A stretch of 64,000 bases of DNA from Homalodisca vitripennis (GCF_021130785.1 NC_060214.1:3313001-3377000), one strand, 5' to 3'; numbered from the stretch's first letter, positions 1 to 12,500 are shown. Made by a program: numbers and translations. The notes: generated from the letters alone by a model not told the origin.

Positions 1-2010
1 GATAAGCGAAAAGTAGTGTGGTGTACTACAACTTTGTTACGCAACACATATTGTGGTGTACTGAAACTTTGTTGCGCGACATGTAGTGTGGTGTACCCCA
101 ACCTTGTTACGCAACACATATTATGGTGTCATTAGATTTTGATGAACGAAACGTAGGTGGTGTACTCCGACCTTGTTACGCAACACATAGTGTGGTGTAC
201 TCAAATTGTGTTACGCGAAACGTAGTGTGGTTTACTCCAACCTTAATACGCAACACATAGTTTGTTGTACTCAAACTTTGTTGCGCGACATGTAGTGTGG
301 TGTACTCCAACCTTGTTACGCAACACATAGTATGGTGTCATTAAATTTTGTTGAACGAAACGTAGGTGGTGTACTCCGACCTTGTTACGCAACACATAGT
401 GTGGTGTACTCAAATTGTGTTACGCGAAACGTAGTGTGGTTTACTCCAACCTTAATACGCAAACACATAGTTTGTTGTACTCAAACATTGTTGCGCGACA
501 TGTAGTGTGGTATACTCCAACCTTGTTACGCGGCATATAGTGTGGTGTACTAAATGTTGATACGTGAAACGAAGTGTATTCTACTTCAACCTTGCTAAGT
601 AACAGATGGTTTGGTGTCATAATATTTTGTTAAGCGAAACGTAGTGTGGTGTACTCCAATCTTCTTATGCGACATGTAGTGGTGCACTAAAACCTTGTTA
701 CGCAACACATAGTGTAATGTAATCACATTGTACTACCAAAAACTAGTGTTGTGTACTACAGCCTTGTTACGCAACACATAGTGTGGTGTACTGAAATGTT
801 GTTGCGCGACATGTAGTGTGGTGTACTACAACCTTGTTACGCAACACAAAGTGTGGTGTACTGAAATGTTGTTGCGCGACATGTAGTGTGGTGTACTACA
901 AACCTTGTTACGCAACAACATAGTGTGGTGTACTGAAATGTTGATAAGCGAAAAGTAGTGTGGTGTACTACAACTTTGTTACGCAACACATATTGTGGTG
1001 TACTGAAACTTTGTTGCGCGACATGTAGTGTGGTGTACCCCAACCTTGTTACGCAACACATATTATGGTGTCATTAGATTTTGATGAACGAAACGTAGGT
1101 GGTGTACTCCGACCTTGTTACGCAACACATAGTGTGGTGTACTCAAATTGTGTTACGCGAAACGTAGTGTGGTTTACTCCAACCTTAATACGCAACACAT
1201 AGTTTGTTGTACTCAAACTTTGTTGCGCGACATGTAGTGTGGTGTACTCCAACCTTGTTACGCAACACATAGTATGGTGTCATTAAATTTTGTTGAACGA
1301 AACGTAGGTGGTGTACTCCGACCTTGTTACGCAACACATAGTGTGGTGTACTCAAATTGTGTTACGCGAAACGTAGTGTGGTTTACTCCAACCTTAATAC
1401 GCAACACATAGTTTGTTGTACTCAAACTTTGTTGCGCGACATGTAGTGTGGTGTACTCCAACCTTGTTACGCAACACATAGTATGGTGTCATTAAATTTT
1501 GTTGAACGAAACGTAGGTGGTGTACTCCGACCTTGTTACGCAACACATAGTGTGGTGTACTCAAATTGTGTTACGCGAAACGTAGTGTGGTTTACTCCAA
1601 CCTTAATACGCAACACATAGTTTGTTGTACTCAAACATTGTTGCGCGACATGTAGTGTGGTATACTCCAACCTTGTTACGCGGCATATAGTGTGGTGTAC
1701 TAAATGTTGATACGTGAAACGAAGTGTATTCTACTTCAACCTTGCTAAGTAACAGATGGTTTGGTGTCATAATATTTTGTTACGCGAAACGTAGTGTGGT
1801 GTACTCCAATCCTCTTATGCGACATGTAGTGGTGCACTAAAACCTTGTTACGCAACACATAGGGTAATGTAATCACATTTTACTACCAAAAACTAGTGTC
1901 GTGTACTACAGCCTTGTTACGCAACACATAGTGTGGTGTACTGAAATGTTGTTGCGTGAAATTTAATGTGGAGTACTACAACCTTGTTACGCAACACAAA
2001 GTGTGGTGTA
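1..2010. repeat. 942-bp duplicated satellite segment
   Basis: The sequence that opens the window (GATAAGCGAAAAGTAGTGTG) recurs at 943, and diagnostic variants keep a 942-bp offset (153 to 1,095; 362 to 1,304). The second copy has one extra 209-bp block and runs to about 2,010. Copies differ at only scattered bases, so the duplication is recent relative to the divergence between monomers. Confidence 0.75.
153..1720. repeat. 209-bp higher-order repeat inside satellite 1
   Basis: A six-monomer block, recognised by the variant GTAGGTGGTGTACTCCGACC, starts at 153, 362, 1,095, 1,304 and 1,513, so the step is 209 bp inside each cluster. Two blocks lie in the first cluster and three in the second. 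This is higher-order organisation of the 35-bp monomer. Confidence 0.8.
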
Positions 2011-2125
2011 AAAAGTAAAAAAAGTAAAGAACGTCTTATTTTACCAGGCGAAGTTAGGGCTAAGAAGCCCTCTCTAACACTTAACCTGGGGACCAACGGC
2101 TTAAAGGTGACTTCCGAACAACCAC
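2011..2125. other. non-satellite insert with hairpin, unidentified
   Basis: About 115 bp unlike the satellite sits in the array. It begins with A-rich repeats (AAAAGTAAAAAAAGTAAAG) and continues into a more GC-balanced core. The core contains a perfect 6-bp stem AGGGCT / AGCCCT with an AAGA loop at about 2,058-2,073, with GTT / AAC able to extend it. Satellite resumes directly at about 2,126. It could be a small SINE-like or element-derived fragment. I do not recognise the family. Confidence 0.5.
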
Positions 2126-2664
2126 TGTGTACTGAACACATAGTGTGGTGTACTGAAATGTTGTTGCGCGACATGTAGTGTGGTGTACTACAACCTTGTT
2201 ACGCAACACATAGTGTGGTGTACTGAAATGTTGTTGCGCGACATGTAGTGTGGTGTACTACAACCTTGTTACGCAACACAAAGTGTGGTGTACTGAAATG
2301 TTGTTGCGCGACATGTAGTGTAATGTACTACAACCTTGTTACGCAACACAAAGTGTGGTGTACTGAAATGTTGTTGCGCGACATGTAGTGTGGTGTACTA
2401 CAACTTTGTTACGCAACACAAAGTGTGGTGTACTGAAATGTTGTTGCGCGACATTTAGTGTAGTGTACTACAACCTTGTTACGCAACACAAAGTGTGGTG
2501 TACTGAAATGTTGTTGCGCGACATGTAGTGTGGTGTACTACAACCTTGTTATGCAACACATAGTGTGGTGTATTGAAATGTTGTTGCGCGACATATAGTT
2601 TCGTGTACTACAACCTTGTTACGCAACACATAGTGCGGTGTACTGAAATGTTGTTGCGCGACAT

Positions 2665-5292
2665 AATAATAATAATAATAATTCTTTATTGCAGTAAAAC
2701 AATTAACAAAATTGCATTGCAAGCGTCATTTCAACATTTGGATTTAAAAATCTATAAACTAAAACCTATCTTAACATAGGCACAGTTAATTCCACATACT
2801 CATGTGTGAACCTAACAATATATTGTATTTTGCATGTTTTGGATATCAGAAAAGGATAAATAGAATAGTAATAATAAAATATTAATTTTCATCCCAGCGG
2901 CCCATCGTAAACTCATCAACGGAGTAAAATGCCTTTGACAACAAAAAGTGTCTTAATCGAGATTTGAATTGTTTGGGTTCATTAATTCGTTTGAGATCTC
3001 CAGGGAGCTTATTGATTAACTTGACACCCATTTGAGATGGTAAGTGTTCGAACATAGCCGTTCTATGCTGTTCTGTCCTGAAATTGTTCCTGCCTCTGGT
3101 CTCGTACTGATGGACGTCCCTGCCCTGAACCAGTTCACATTTGAATCGGCAGTACAGGGTAACGTCGAGAATATAGAGGCTGGGTAAGGTTAGATATCCA
3201 AGCTCCCTGAAGGCAATTTTACACGACTCTCTGGGTTTTAATTTCGAAATTATTCGAACAGCTTTCTTTTGTGTTCTAAATACTCTGTCAAATTTGTATT
3301 TAGAACAGCTGCCCCATAGTCTCAAACCGTAGGTCAAATGTGGATGTACTATGCCAAAGTAAGCAGTTTTCAGTACATCAAACGAGCAGACTTTGGCTAG
3401 ATTGCGTAAGACATAAGTGCCTGAGGCAACCTTTGAGCAAACTCTGTCAATGTGATCGCTCCAGGTCAGTCCCCTGTCCAGGTACATCCCCAGAAACTGG
3501 GTGGATTCGGCTTCATCTAAGATAGCTTCATCCGCCATCACAATTGGTCTGTATTCGTCTTCTTGTTGACGGAGACAAAATTTTATTACGTTAGTTTTGG
3601 TATAGTTAGTTTTTAGATTTATCTTTGAAAAGTGCTCGATGCATGCGTTTAGTTCAATAAAGGCTTTGATCTCAAGATCTTGTTTCGTAATTGATCTGAT
3701 GCAGAGAGTCGTATCGTCCGCATATTGAATCACCTCTCCATTTTGAATTGATGAATTCAATCTGTTGACGTAAATGAGAAAAAGTATGGGCCCCAAAATT
3801 GAACCCTAGGGAACACCGTACTGCATTTTTACTTTGCCTGACAGGGTGTTCGCGATCTGCACACACTGCTCTCTGCCACTGAGGTATGACGAAAGCCATT
3901 TATGCGGCTGACCTCGAACACCACATGTCCATAACTGATGCAACAATGTCCCATGATGCACACAGTCAACGGCCTTTGAAAGGTCGAGAAATATGCTGAG
4001 CACTTGTTCTCGCCTCTCCAAGCCATCAACAACACAGTCAATGAGTTTTGTTACAGCATCAATCGTCGATTTATTTTTCCTGAATCCGTACTGCTCAGGG
4101 TTAAGAATTTCAAACTGTTCAAGAAAACCTTCAAGCCTTCTAATGAAAACCTTTTCGAAAATTTTGCTCATGACAGGAAGAATGGATACAGGACGGTAAT
4201 TACTTGCGATGCAAGGATCATCCTTTTTAAAGATCGGAACCACTCTTGCTGTCTTCAAAGCTGAAGGGAAAACGCCTTGGGCGAAGGACAGATTTATCAA
4301 TTTAGTAAGTGGTGTCAAAATGTGCTTGAAGCAACGCTTGATCAGCCACACGGACATTCCGTTGATGTCGCTGGACTTCTTCGGCTTGAGGTCTCTCAAG
4401 ACGACTGCCATCTCCACCTCCCCCACAGGAAACAGAACCATGGAAGAGACCGGTCTCACTACTACATTTTCTACAAGATTTTCACAACTGAAAGATGTGC
4501 TTGGTACAGCCACAGTCGAAAAAAAATATTAAATTCACTAGCCACTAGAAGTGGGTCGTCTGTTAATTTACCGTCAATTTTTCGTTTCGGATTTGATTGT
4601 TTTGAGTTATTTGTTTGTGATGTAACGCTTTTTATTACTTCCCACGCACTTTTTGAAAAATTGTCTGCGTTCTCCAATTTTTGTTCAATATCTCGTGCTT
4701 TAGCGGCTTTTATTTCCTTGCGATAATTTTGTTTAAATGTTCTATACAATTTTTTGAAGTTTTCGTTATTTGATTTTAAATAAATTGAATGGTAAAATTT
4801 GAGAATTTCTCTCAAGTAGAGAATATCCTGAGTAATCCAGGCATTACTCTTCCTATGAGATTGCTCCTTTATCATTCTATATGGGCAAGTAATATTTAAG
4901 TAATAATTAAGGCAGTCATTGAACGCAGTGAATGCTTCCTCTACGTGTTCAAAAGCATCCACAAATGACCAAGATTCTCTTTGGAGGAATCTGTTGAGAA
5001 TTTTAATGTTTTCATTTTTTAAATCTCTTTTAAATTTTGCTGAAGAGGGTTCGTATTTAGGATTAAATTGTTTGATTACAGTCTCCTGTGCGAAATGGTC
5101 AGATATGGCCGCGTCGAGAACAGTAACAGAGACGCCCGGAAAGTTTTTGATGACGTTGTCGATGGCCGTACTCGACCTGGCAGTCACTCGAGTTGGTGTG
5201 TTCACGGACCAGACTAAGTCAAAAGAAGTGAGAACATCGCGAAACCACTGGGTTTAAGGGTTGGTGTGGTCTAATACATCAATGTTGAAACT
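2665..5292 (-). mobile_element. LINE A, 5'-truncated, inserted in satellite
   Basis: APE-type non-LTR retrotransposon on the minus strand. The 3' end is a (TTA)n-type tail at 2,664-2,685 abutting satellite. The 5' end is truncated inside the endonuclease domain at about 5,292, where satellite resumes. The order on the minus strand is endonuclease C-terminus, linker, reverse transcriptase, C-terminal region, about 200 bp of 3' UTR, tail. It belongs to the same broad family as the LINEs at 48,758-52,520 (shared QKKA and RESC blocks and a VDEF C-terminus). The clade is Jockey/CR1-like but not resolved by eye. Confidence 0.9.
2882..5205 (-). pseudogene. LINE A ORF2 remnant (endonuclease C-term + RT)
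   Basis: Broken reverse transcriptase gene in three open pieces: 4,471-5,205, 3,806-4,513 and 2,882-3,796. The first carries the end of the endonuclease, including TAIDNVI and the catalytic ISDHFAQ block. The second carries RT motifs NYRPVSIL, YGFRKNKST and motif A FLDLSKAVD, where the usual F is V. The third carries GSILGPILF and the active-site YADD. Pieces one and two are joined by a frameshift at an eight-base A/T run near 4,519-4,526. Pieces two and three are in one frame, separated by a single TAG at 3,806-3,808 where the family has Q in VPQGS. The final stop is at 2,882. Few lesions suggest a fairly young but dead copy. Confidence 0.9.
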
Positions 5293-6253
5293 AGATCACT
5301 ACCAAAAACTAGTGTCGTGTACTACAGCCTTGTTACGCCACACAAAGTGTGGTGTACTGAAATTTTGTTGCGCGACATGTAGTGTGGTGTACTACAACCT
5401 TGTTACTCAACACATAGTGTAATGTAATCACATTTTACTACCAAAAACTAGTGTCGTGTACTACAGCCTTGTAACGCAACACATAGTGTGGTGTACTAAA
5501 ATGGTGTTGCGCGACATTTAGTGTGGTGTACTACAACCTTGTTACGCAACACAAAGTGTGGTGTACTGAAATGTTGTTGCGCGACATGTAGTGTGGTGTA
5601 CTACAACCTTGTTACGCAACACAAAGTGTGGTGTACTGAAATGTTGTTGCGCGACATGTAGTGTGGTGTACTACAACCTTGTTACGCAACACAAAGTGTA
5701 GTGTACTGAAATGTTGCGCGACATGTAGTGTGGTGTACTACAACCTTGTTACGCAACACAAAGTGTGGTGTACTGAAATGTTGTTGCGCGACATGTAGTG
5801 TGGTGTACTACAACCTTGTTACGCAACACAAAGTGTGGTGTACTGAAATGATGTTGCGCGACATGTAGTGTGGTGTACTACAACCTTGTTACGCAACACA
5901 AAGTGTGGTGTACTGAAATGTTGTTGCGCGACATGTAGTGTGGTGTACTACAACCTTGTTACGCAACACAAAGTGTAGTGTACTGAAATGTTGTTGCGCG
6001 ACATGTAGTGTGGTGTACTACAACCTTGTTACGCAACACATATTGTGGTGTACTGAAATGTTGTTGCGTGACATGTAGTGTGGTGTACTACAACCTTGTT
6101 ACGCAACACATAGTGTGGTGTACTGAAATGTTGTTGAGCGACATTTAGTGTGGTGTACTACAAACTTGTTACGCAACACATAGTGTGGTGTACTGAAATG
6201 TTGTTGCGCGACATTAGTGTGGTGTACTACAACCTTGTTACGCAACACATAGT
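5293..6253. repeat. 35-bp satellite array 2
   Basis: Same A/B dimeric satellite as upstream, resuming after LINE A and ending where LINE B1 begins. The first ~150 bp carry the ACTACCAAAAACTAGTGTCG variant also seen near 735 and 1,885, so LINE A went into the variant-rich part of the array. Most of the remainder is regular 70-bp dimers. Confidence 0.92.
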
Positions 6254-7143
6254 TTAGACCCCACAAGAATGAGAGTGCGTAAGTTACTCTCCTTGACAAT
6301 ATACCTATCGAGCATTCTTCAACGGTCTGCTTCCTGGGACTCCACATTGATTCCAGATTTGATTGGTCAAATCACATCAGTCATGTCTGTCAAAGACTTG
6401 GTGCCAGCATTTACTCTTTAAGGTACCTAACAGGTTTTCTGTCTAGAGATACCGTTAGGCTGGTGTACTTTGGTTACTTTGTGCCCATTTTAACATATGG
6501 ATTGATTTTCTGGGGGACGGCTTCAGGTAGGTTGATCAGTAGGGTTTTCAAACTGCAGAAGAAGGCTGTTCGACTGATGTGTGGTCTGGGTTATCGTGAG
6601 AGCTGTCGGGAGGTTTTCCCTAGGGAACGCCTAATGACATTGCCATCACTTTATATATATTCGGTTGCCACATTTACATTTAAGAACCTTCAATCCTTCC
6701 CATCATTTAACCACGTGTATTCTACAAGAAACAGAGATGCTCTAATCATTCCGCAACACCATAATAACACATTTAAAAAAATCAATGTCATATATGGGCC
6801 CTAAAATCTTTAATGCTTTGCCTTCTAGTATCACAGCATGCGAGACTGAGACGTCTTTTAAAAACAACTTAAAAAAATACCTAATCAGACAAGCATTCTA
6901 CTCCATTAACGAACTGGTGAGCGGTGCTCCAGCCTAGTGGACGATATAAATTAGATTGTTTGTAGTTTAAGTTGTACTATTTTATATTTTAAACTGTTTT
7001 AACTGATATTTAAATGTGTGATTTTGTTCTGTCTAGTATTAATCGGTTCTATAATATCTGACAATGTTCCATGCATGTATCATGTCAATGAACAGTAAAG
7101 AATTTGATTTGATTTGATTTGATTTTGATTTGATTTGATTTGA
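6254..7143 (+). mobile_element. LINE B1, 3' fragment
   Basis: 5'-truncated non-LTR retrotransposon beginning inside the reverse transcriptase C-terminal half, with a 3' UTR and a (GATTT)n tail at 7,104-7,143. The same tail type ends the inner LINE at 49,463-51,250. Satellite abuts both ends with no clear target-site duplication. Confidence 0.88.
6261..6937 (+). pseudogene. LINE B1 RT C-terminal remnant
   Basis: Continuous LINE-like protein after allowing a stop near the start and one frameshift. It shows FLGLHIDSRFDWSNHI, then SIYSLRYL, FKLQKKAVRLMCGLGYRESC and a C-terminal AFYSINELVSGAPA ending at the TAG of 6,935-6,937. The early part is in frame with the rest in this copy. The break is in the seven-A run near 6,774-6,780, after which the true frame is offset by one. 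The catalytic YADD region lies upstream of the truncation and is absent. Confidence 0.85.
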
Positions 7144-7629
7144 TGTACTGAAATGTGGTTGCTCGACATTTAGTGTTGTGTACTACAACCTTGTTACGCC
7201 ACAAATAGTGTGGTGTAATGAAATGTTGTTGCGCGACATTTAGTGTGGTGTAGTACAACCTTGTTACGCAATACATAGTGTGGTGTATTGAAATGTTGTT
7301 GCGCGACACGTAGTGTGGTGTACTACAATCTTATTACGCAACACAAAGTGTGGTGTACTGAAATGTTGTTGCGCGACGTGTAGTGTGGTGTACTACAACC
7401 TTGTTACGCAACACATAGTGTGGTGTACTGAAATGTTGTTGCGTGACATGTAGTGTGGTGTACTACAACCTTGTTACGCAACACATAGTGTGGTGTACTG
7501 AAATGTTGTTGAGCGACATTTAGTGTGGTTTACTACAAACTTGTTACGCAACACATAGTGTGGTGTACTGAAATGTTGTTGCGCGACATTAGTGTGGTGT
7601 ACTACAACCTTGTTACGCAACACATAGTT
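7144..7629. repeat. 35-bp satellite array 3
   Basis: A/B satellite between the two LINE B copies, with moderately diverged monomers right after the LINE tail. It includes the duplication junction of the 1,376-bp unit at about 7,430. Confidence 0.9.
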
Positions 7630-8519
7630 TAGACCCCACAAGAATGAGAGTGCGTAAGTTACTCTCCTTGACAATATACCTATCGAGCATTCTTCAACGG
7701 TCTGCTTCCTGGGACTCCACATTGATTCCAGATTTGATTGGTCAAATCACATCAGTCATGTCTGTCAAAGACTTGGTTGCCAGCATTTACTCTTTAAGGT
7801 ACCTAACAGGTTTTCTGTCTAGAGATACCGTTAGGCTGGTGTACTTTGGTTACTTTGTGCCCATTTTAACATATGGATTGATTTTCTGGGGGACGGCTTC
7901 AGGTAGGTTGATCAGTAGGGTTTTCAAACTGCAGAAGAAGGCTGTTCGACTGATGTGTGGTCTGGGTTATCGTGAGAGCTGTCGGGAGGTTTTCCCTAGG
8001 GAACGCCTAATGACATTGCCATCACTTTATATATATTCGGTTGCCACATTTACATTTAAGAACCTTCAATCCTTCCCATCATTTAACCACGTGTATTCTA
8101 CAAGAAACAGAGATGCTCTAATCATTCCGCAACACCATAATAACACATTTAAAAAAATCAATGTCATATATGGGCCCTAAAATCTTTAATGCTTTGCCTT
8201 CTAGTATCACAGCATGCGAGACTGAGACGTCTTTTAAAAACAACTTAAAAAAATACCTAATCAGACAAGCATTCTACTCCATTAACGAACTGGTGAGCGG
8301 TGCTCCAGCCTAGTGGACGATATAAATTAGATTGTTTGTAGTTTAAGTTGTACTATTTTATATTTTAAACTGTTTTAACTGATATTTAAATGTGTGATTT
8401 TGTTCTGTCTAGTATTAATCGGTTCTATAATATCTGACAATGTTCCATGCATGTATCATGTCAATGAACAGTAAAGAATTTGATTTGATTTGATTTGATT
8501 TTGATTTGATTTGATTTGA
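7630..8519 (+). mobile_element. LINE B2, duplicate of LINE B1
   Basis: Second copy of the LINE fragment, on the second 1,376-bp unit, with the same truncation point, the same 3' UTR and the same (GATTT)n tail (8,480-8,519). It arose by segmental duplication, not by an independent insertion. Confidence 0.9.
7637..8313 (+). pseudogene. LINE B2 RT C-terminal remnant
   Basis: As LINE B1, ending at TAG 8,311-8,313. An extra T near 7,777 shifts the frame. The 178-aa open frame at 7,644-8,180 therefore begins with about 45 residues of out-of-frame translation and becomes genuine RT C-terminal sequence only at SIYSLRYL. The later frameshift at the A-run (about 8,150-8,156) is shared with copy 1 and so predates the duplication. 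Confidence 0.85.
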
Positions 8520-9501
8520 TGTACTGAAATGTGGTTGCTCGACATTTAGTGTTGTGTACTACAACCTTGTTACGCCACAAATAGTGTGGTGTAATGAAAT
8601 GTTGTTGCGCGACATTTAGTGTGGTGTAGTACAACCTTGTTACGCAATACATAGTGTGGTGTATTGAAATGTTGTTGCGCGACACGTAGTGTGGTGTACT
8701 ACAATCTTATTACGCAACACAAAGTGTGGTGTACTGAAATGTTGTTGCGCGACGTGTAGTGTGGTGTACTACAACCTTGTTACGCAACACATAGTGTGGT
8801 GTACTGAAATGTTGTTGCGCCACATGTAGTGTGGTGTACTACAACCTTGTTACGCAACACAAAGTGTGGTGTACTGAAATGTTGTTGCGCGACATGTAGT
8901 GTGGTGTACTGAAACTTTGTTGAGCGACATGTAGTGTGGTGTACTACAACCTTGTTACGCAACACGTAGTGTGGTGTACTGAAATGTTGTTGCGCGACAT
9001 GTAGTGTGGTGTACTGAAACTTTGTTGAGCGACATGTAGTGTGGTGTATTGAAACTTTGTTGAGTGACATGTAGTGTGGTGTACTGAAACTTTGTTGAGC
9101 GACATGTAGTGCGGTGTACTGAAACTTTGTTGAGCGACATATAGTGTGGTGTACTGAAACTTTGTTGAGCGACATGTAGTGTGGTGTACTGAAACTTTGT
9201 TGAGCGACATGTAGTGTGGTGTACTGAAACTTTGTTGAGCGACATGTAGTGTGGTGTACTGAAACTTTGTTGAGCGACATGTAGTGTGGTGTACTGAAAC
9301 TTTGTTGAGCGACATGTAGTGTGGTGTACTGAAACTTTGTTGAGCGACATGTAGTGTGGTATACTAAAACTTTGTTGAGCGACATGTAGTGTGGTGTACT
9401 GAAACTTTGTTGAGCGACATGTAGTGTGGTGTACTGAAACTTTGTTGAGCGACATGTAGTGTGGTGTACTGAAACTTTGTTGAGCGACATGTAGTGTGGT
9501 G
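8520..9501. repeat. 35-bp satellite array 4, homogenised B-type block
   Basis: After ~370 bp of A/B dimers the array becomes almost pure repeats of one monomer, GTGTGGTGTACTGAAACTTT followed by GTTGAGCGACATGTA (about 8,890-9,500, exact 35-bp steps). The stop-free minus-strand frames here (up to 236 codons, repeating every 35 residues) are a result of the period. The block ends abruptly at LINE C, and the same monomer variant continues on the far side (12,995 onward). Confidence 0.93.
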
Positions 9502-12500
9502 TTCAAATTCAAATTTCAAAAATCCTTCATTCAATAAAATGTACATTGTACAATGAATAGCGTCAACCTACAATAAGTATAATTACTAATAATTAATATT
9601 ATTGAATAATAGTTAAATAATAACTAAAATTTGCATATAATAATTAAATTAATACAAGCAACAGCTGACATATAACTTAAACCATACTAATATAATAATT
9701 AGCAAAAATTTAAAAACAAATAACAATTCAACATTTAACAGGTCACCAAACAGAAAAAATACAAACACACACACACACACATATATATTTTCCAATACGT
9801 AGTTAGTTTCTAACATAAATTCTTATACAGAAAAAGGATCTTATCACATAATTTTCTTAAGTTTATGGCACTAGGTGTATACATAAACTACAACTTAAAT
9901 AATAGCTTATAAGTAAATAAATAGACAAAGTGTATACACAAATTTTAATTATAGTTTCTTTCCCAAAACTCCTCAATGGAATATGGTGCTATTTTAATCA
10001 AAAATTCTTTTAGTTCTTTTTTAAATTTAATCAAATTTTGTTCCAACAAAAACTTCCGGGGAAGGTTATAGAGCATTTTAGTGCCTACAAATTTTGTTTT
10101 TTAGTATAAAATTTCAAATTATGGGGTTCTACTTGCCTGTTTGTACGAGTGTTATAATTATGCCTATTTGTTTCTTGGACAAAATTTATATTTACTTTAG
10201 CATATGCTACAGTTTCCAGAATGTATAATCCAAAAACAGTTGGAATGCCTAATTCTACAAAAATATGTTTCACTGATTGGTCTCTTTTTAAGTTAAACAT
10301 TATTCTAAGTGCCCTTTTTTGTTGAAACAGTATTCTATCAAGATTTCTTTTTGTTGTAGCGCCATACACACTAATCCCGTAGGCTAGGTGAGAATGGACC
10401 ATAGCATAATAAATTTGTGTTTGAGTTTTCAAATTACTTATTTTAGACATTTGTCTTAGGGCATACAATCCAGATGACATTTTACTAACAACATAGTCGA
10501 TATGTTTATCCCATGAAAGATTTTTATCTATCATTAGGCCAAAAAATTTTGTATGATCAACTTGTTCTAATAAAATGTTGTCCAAAAAAATATTTGGTTG
10601 ATCATTTTCTCTATTTTGTTTAGTATTAAAAGATATAAAATTAGTTTTACTTGAATTTATGAGAAGATTTTTACTGTCAAAAAGGTCTTTAATGATTGAA
10701 AGGCAAATAAAAGATGATTCCTCAATACATTCCATGGTCTTCCCAGAGATTGTTACATTAGAGTCATCGGCATACAAGCAAATATTATTGCCCCTAGGAA
10801 TCAGCCCAGGCAAACCTTTTATGTAGCAAAGGAACAATAATGGACCTAAAATAGATCCTTGTGGTACTCCGTGTGGTATTTCTAACCTATGAGAATTAAA
10901 CTTTCTCAAATATATGTATTTATCATTAACTTCTGACTCAAGATGTTCAATTTCCACATATCGTTTACGGTTAGCTAAATAGGACTTAAACCATTTTAAT
11001 TCTTTACCAGAAATACCCAAAATAGTTAACGATTTTAACAACTCTTTGTGAGAAACGCTGTCAAAAGCTCTACTGAGATCTAAGAAAATACCTACTACCT
11101 TTTCTCCTCTATCAATTGATTCAATTATTGAACTAATAAAGTCTATTCCAGCTGTTATTGTAGATTTTCCTGATTCAAATCCATGTTGCTCCTTATCTAA
11201 TAATCTATTCTTATCTAGATAGCTAACTAATTGCGTGTAAACTGTCTTTTCATAGATTTTTGAGAAAATTGGGAGCAATGAGACAGGGCGGTAACATGAG
11301 GGATCATTTACCTGCCCCTTTTTAAATATTGGTATTAATTTTGCAATTTTAAGTTCATCAGGAAAATAACCAGTAGTTAAAGATGAATTAATTAGATGAG
11401 TTAAGGGTTTTATAATAGATGGTAGGACCTTTTTAATTATATTTATTGAAATATCATCGTACCCAGTGGACAGTTTATTTTGAAAAGAATTAACTATTTT
11501 CCCAGATCTTGCTCTGTTATTGAGCTAAATTTAAAATTTGTATTTATAGTATTGATATTACTCTCATTATAATCTTTACTTTTAACAATCTTGGGTAGTA
11601 CTGCTTGGTCAACTACTGAGACAAAGAATTTGTTAAACACATTGCTAACTTCAATATGACCACTTGTTTCCTCCCCATTACTGTCAATACTTAAATTTGA
11701 AATTGCATTTGAGGTCTTTTTTACTTGTGATTTTATTATACCCCATGTGACTTTTGAGCAATTTCCAGAGTTTTTAATCTTATTGTCAAAAAATATTTTC
11801 TTATCCCTAGCCATACAAGTTTTTAGATCCTTCTTCAGATTCTTTATAATTGTCTTTAAATTTTGGTCTTTACTTTGCCTAAAACAAATTTCTAATTCAT
11901 GAATTTCATTTTTCCTAAATCTTATTTCTTCAGTCATCCAACTATGATCATCACCCTCCCGCAGTGAGGTAAAGAGTTTGGGAAAACAAATATTGAAGTG
12001 ATAAGAAAAAATCACTAAAAATATATTATACTTTAGATTTACTGGGGCTTGATATACATCCAACCAAGATTCTTTAAACAGGTTTTGTAGAAAAATGCAT
12101 GTGTTATTTTGTGTAAATTTCCTAGAATATTTTTTAGTTATTTTCTTACTGTTATTTTTTATACCAAATATTTCCAAGAGTTGTGCATCATGATCAGAAA
12201 TGTGTGTTATTAAACCTGTTACTTTACATTCTTTATCTTCAATATTACATATAATGTTATCAATAGCACTCTCCGACCCTAATTGAACTCTAGTTGGGAA
12301 ATTTACTCTGTAAGTTAAATTGTATAGTTTTAAAATGCTAATAAATTTATGATAAAGTCTGTCTTTTTTTAAAACATTAATATTAAAATCTCCAGTTAAA
12401 ATAATATGCTTATGTTTGTTACTTAAAATACTACATAAAGCTTCAAATTTTAATAAGAAACCATCCATTAAACTTGGCATTGGTTACCTGTAAATACAAC

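Larger units (their letters stand above)
1..2664. repeat. 35-bp satellite array 1 (A/B dimers)
   Basis: Tandem array with a 35-bp basic period. Two monomer types alternate in the cleanest part (2,130-2,660). Both begin GTGTGGTGTACT. Type A continues through GTTACGCAAC and type B through GTTGCGCGAC, giving a 70-bp dimer. The first 2 kb is more diverged and shows higher-order periods. Each monomer carries a 12-bp near-palindrome: TGTTACGCAACA in A and TGTTGCGCGACA in B. The array continues after each LINE insertion up to 13,490. It encodes nothing: the long open frames on the minus strand follow from a 35-bp unit with no minus-strand stops. Confidence 0.95.
6060..8812. repeat. 1,376-bp tandem duplication (satellite + LINE B)
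   Basis: Two adjacent, nearly identical units of 1,376 bp, each with satellite flanks and one LINE 3' fragment. Matching points are 6,254/7,630, 6,935/8,311 and 7,085/8,461. Visible differences are a one-base T insertion in copy 2 (GGTGCC versus GGTTGCC near 6,400/7,777) and a few satellite substitutions. The two LINE fragments are therefore one insertion duplicated later, probably by unequal exchange between satellite repeats. Confidence 0.9.

Noticed and set aside
7644..8180. A 178-codon gene start at 7,644
   Set aside because: The first ~45 residues are out of frame, created by a single inserted T relative to the sister copy at 6,254-7,143. The real homology begins at SIYSLRYL.
8780..9490. 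236-, 185-, 158- and 166-codon open frames with 35-residue repeats (MSLNKVSVHHTTCRSTKF-like)
   Set aside because: The satellite unit of 35 bp has no stop on the minus strand and shifts frame each copy, so every minus frame reads the same 35-residue cycle. This is a consequence of the tandem DNA repeat with no independent coding evidence.
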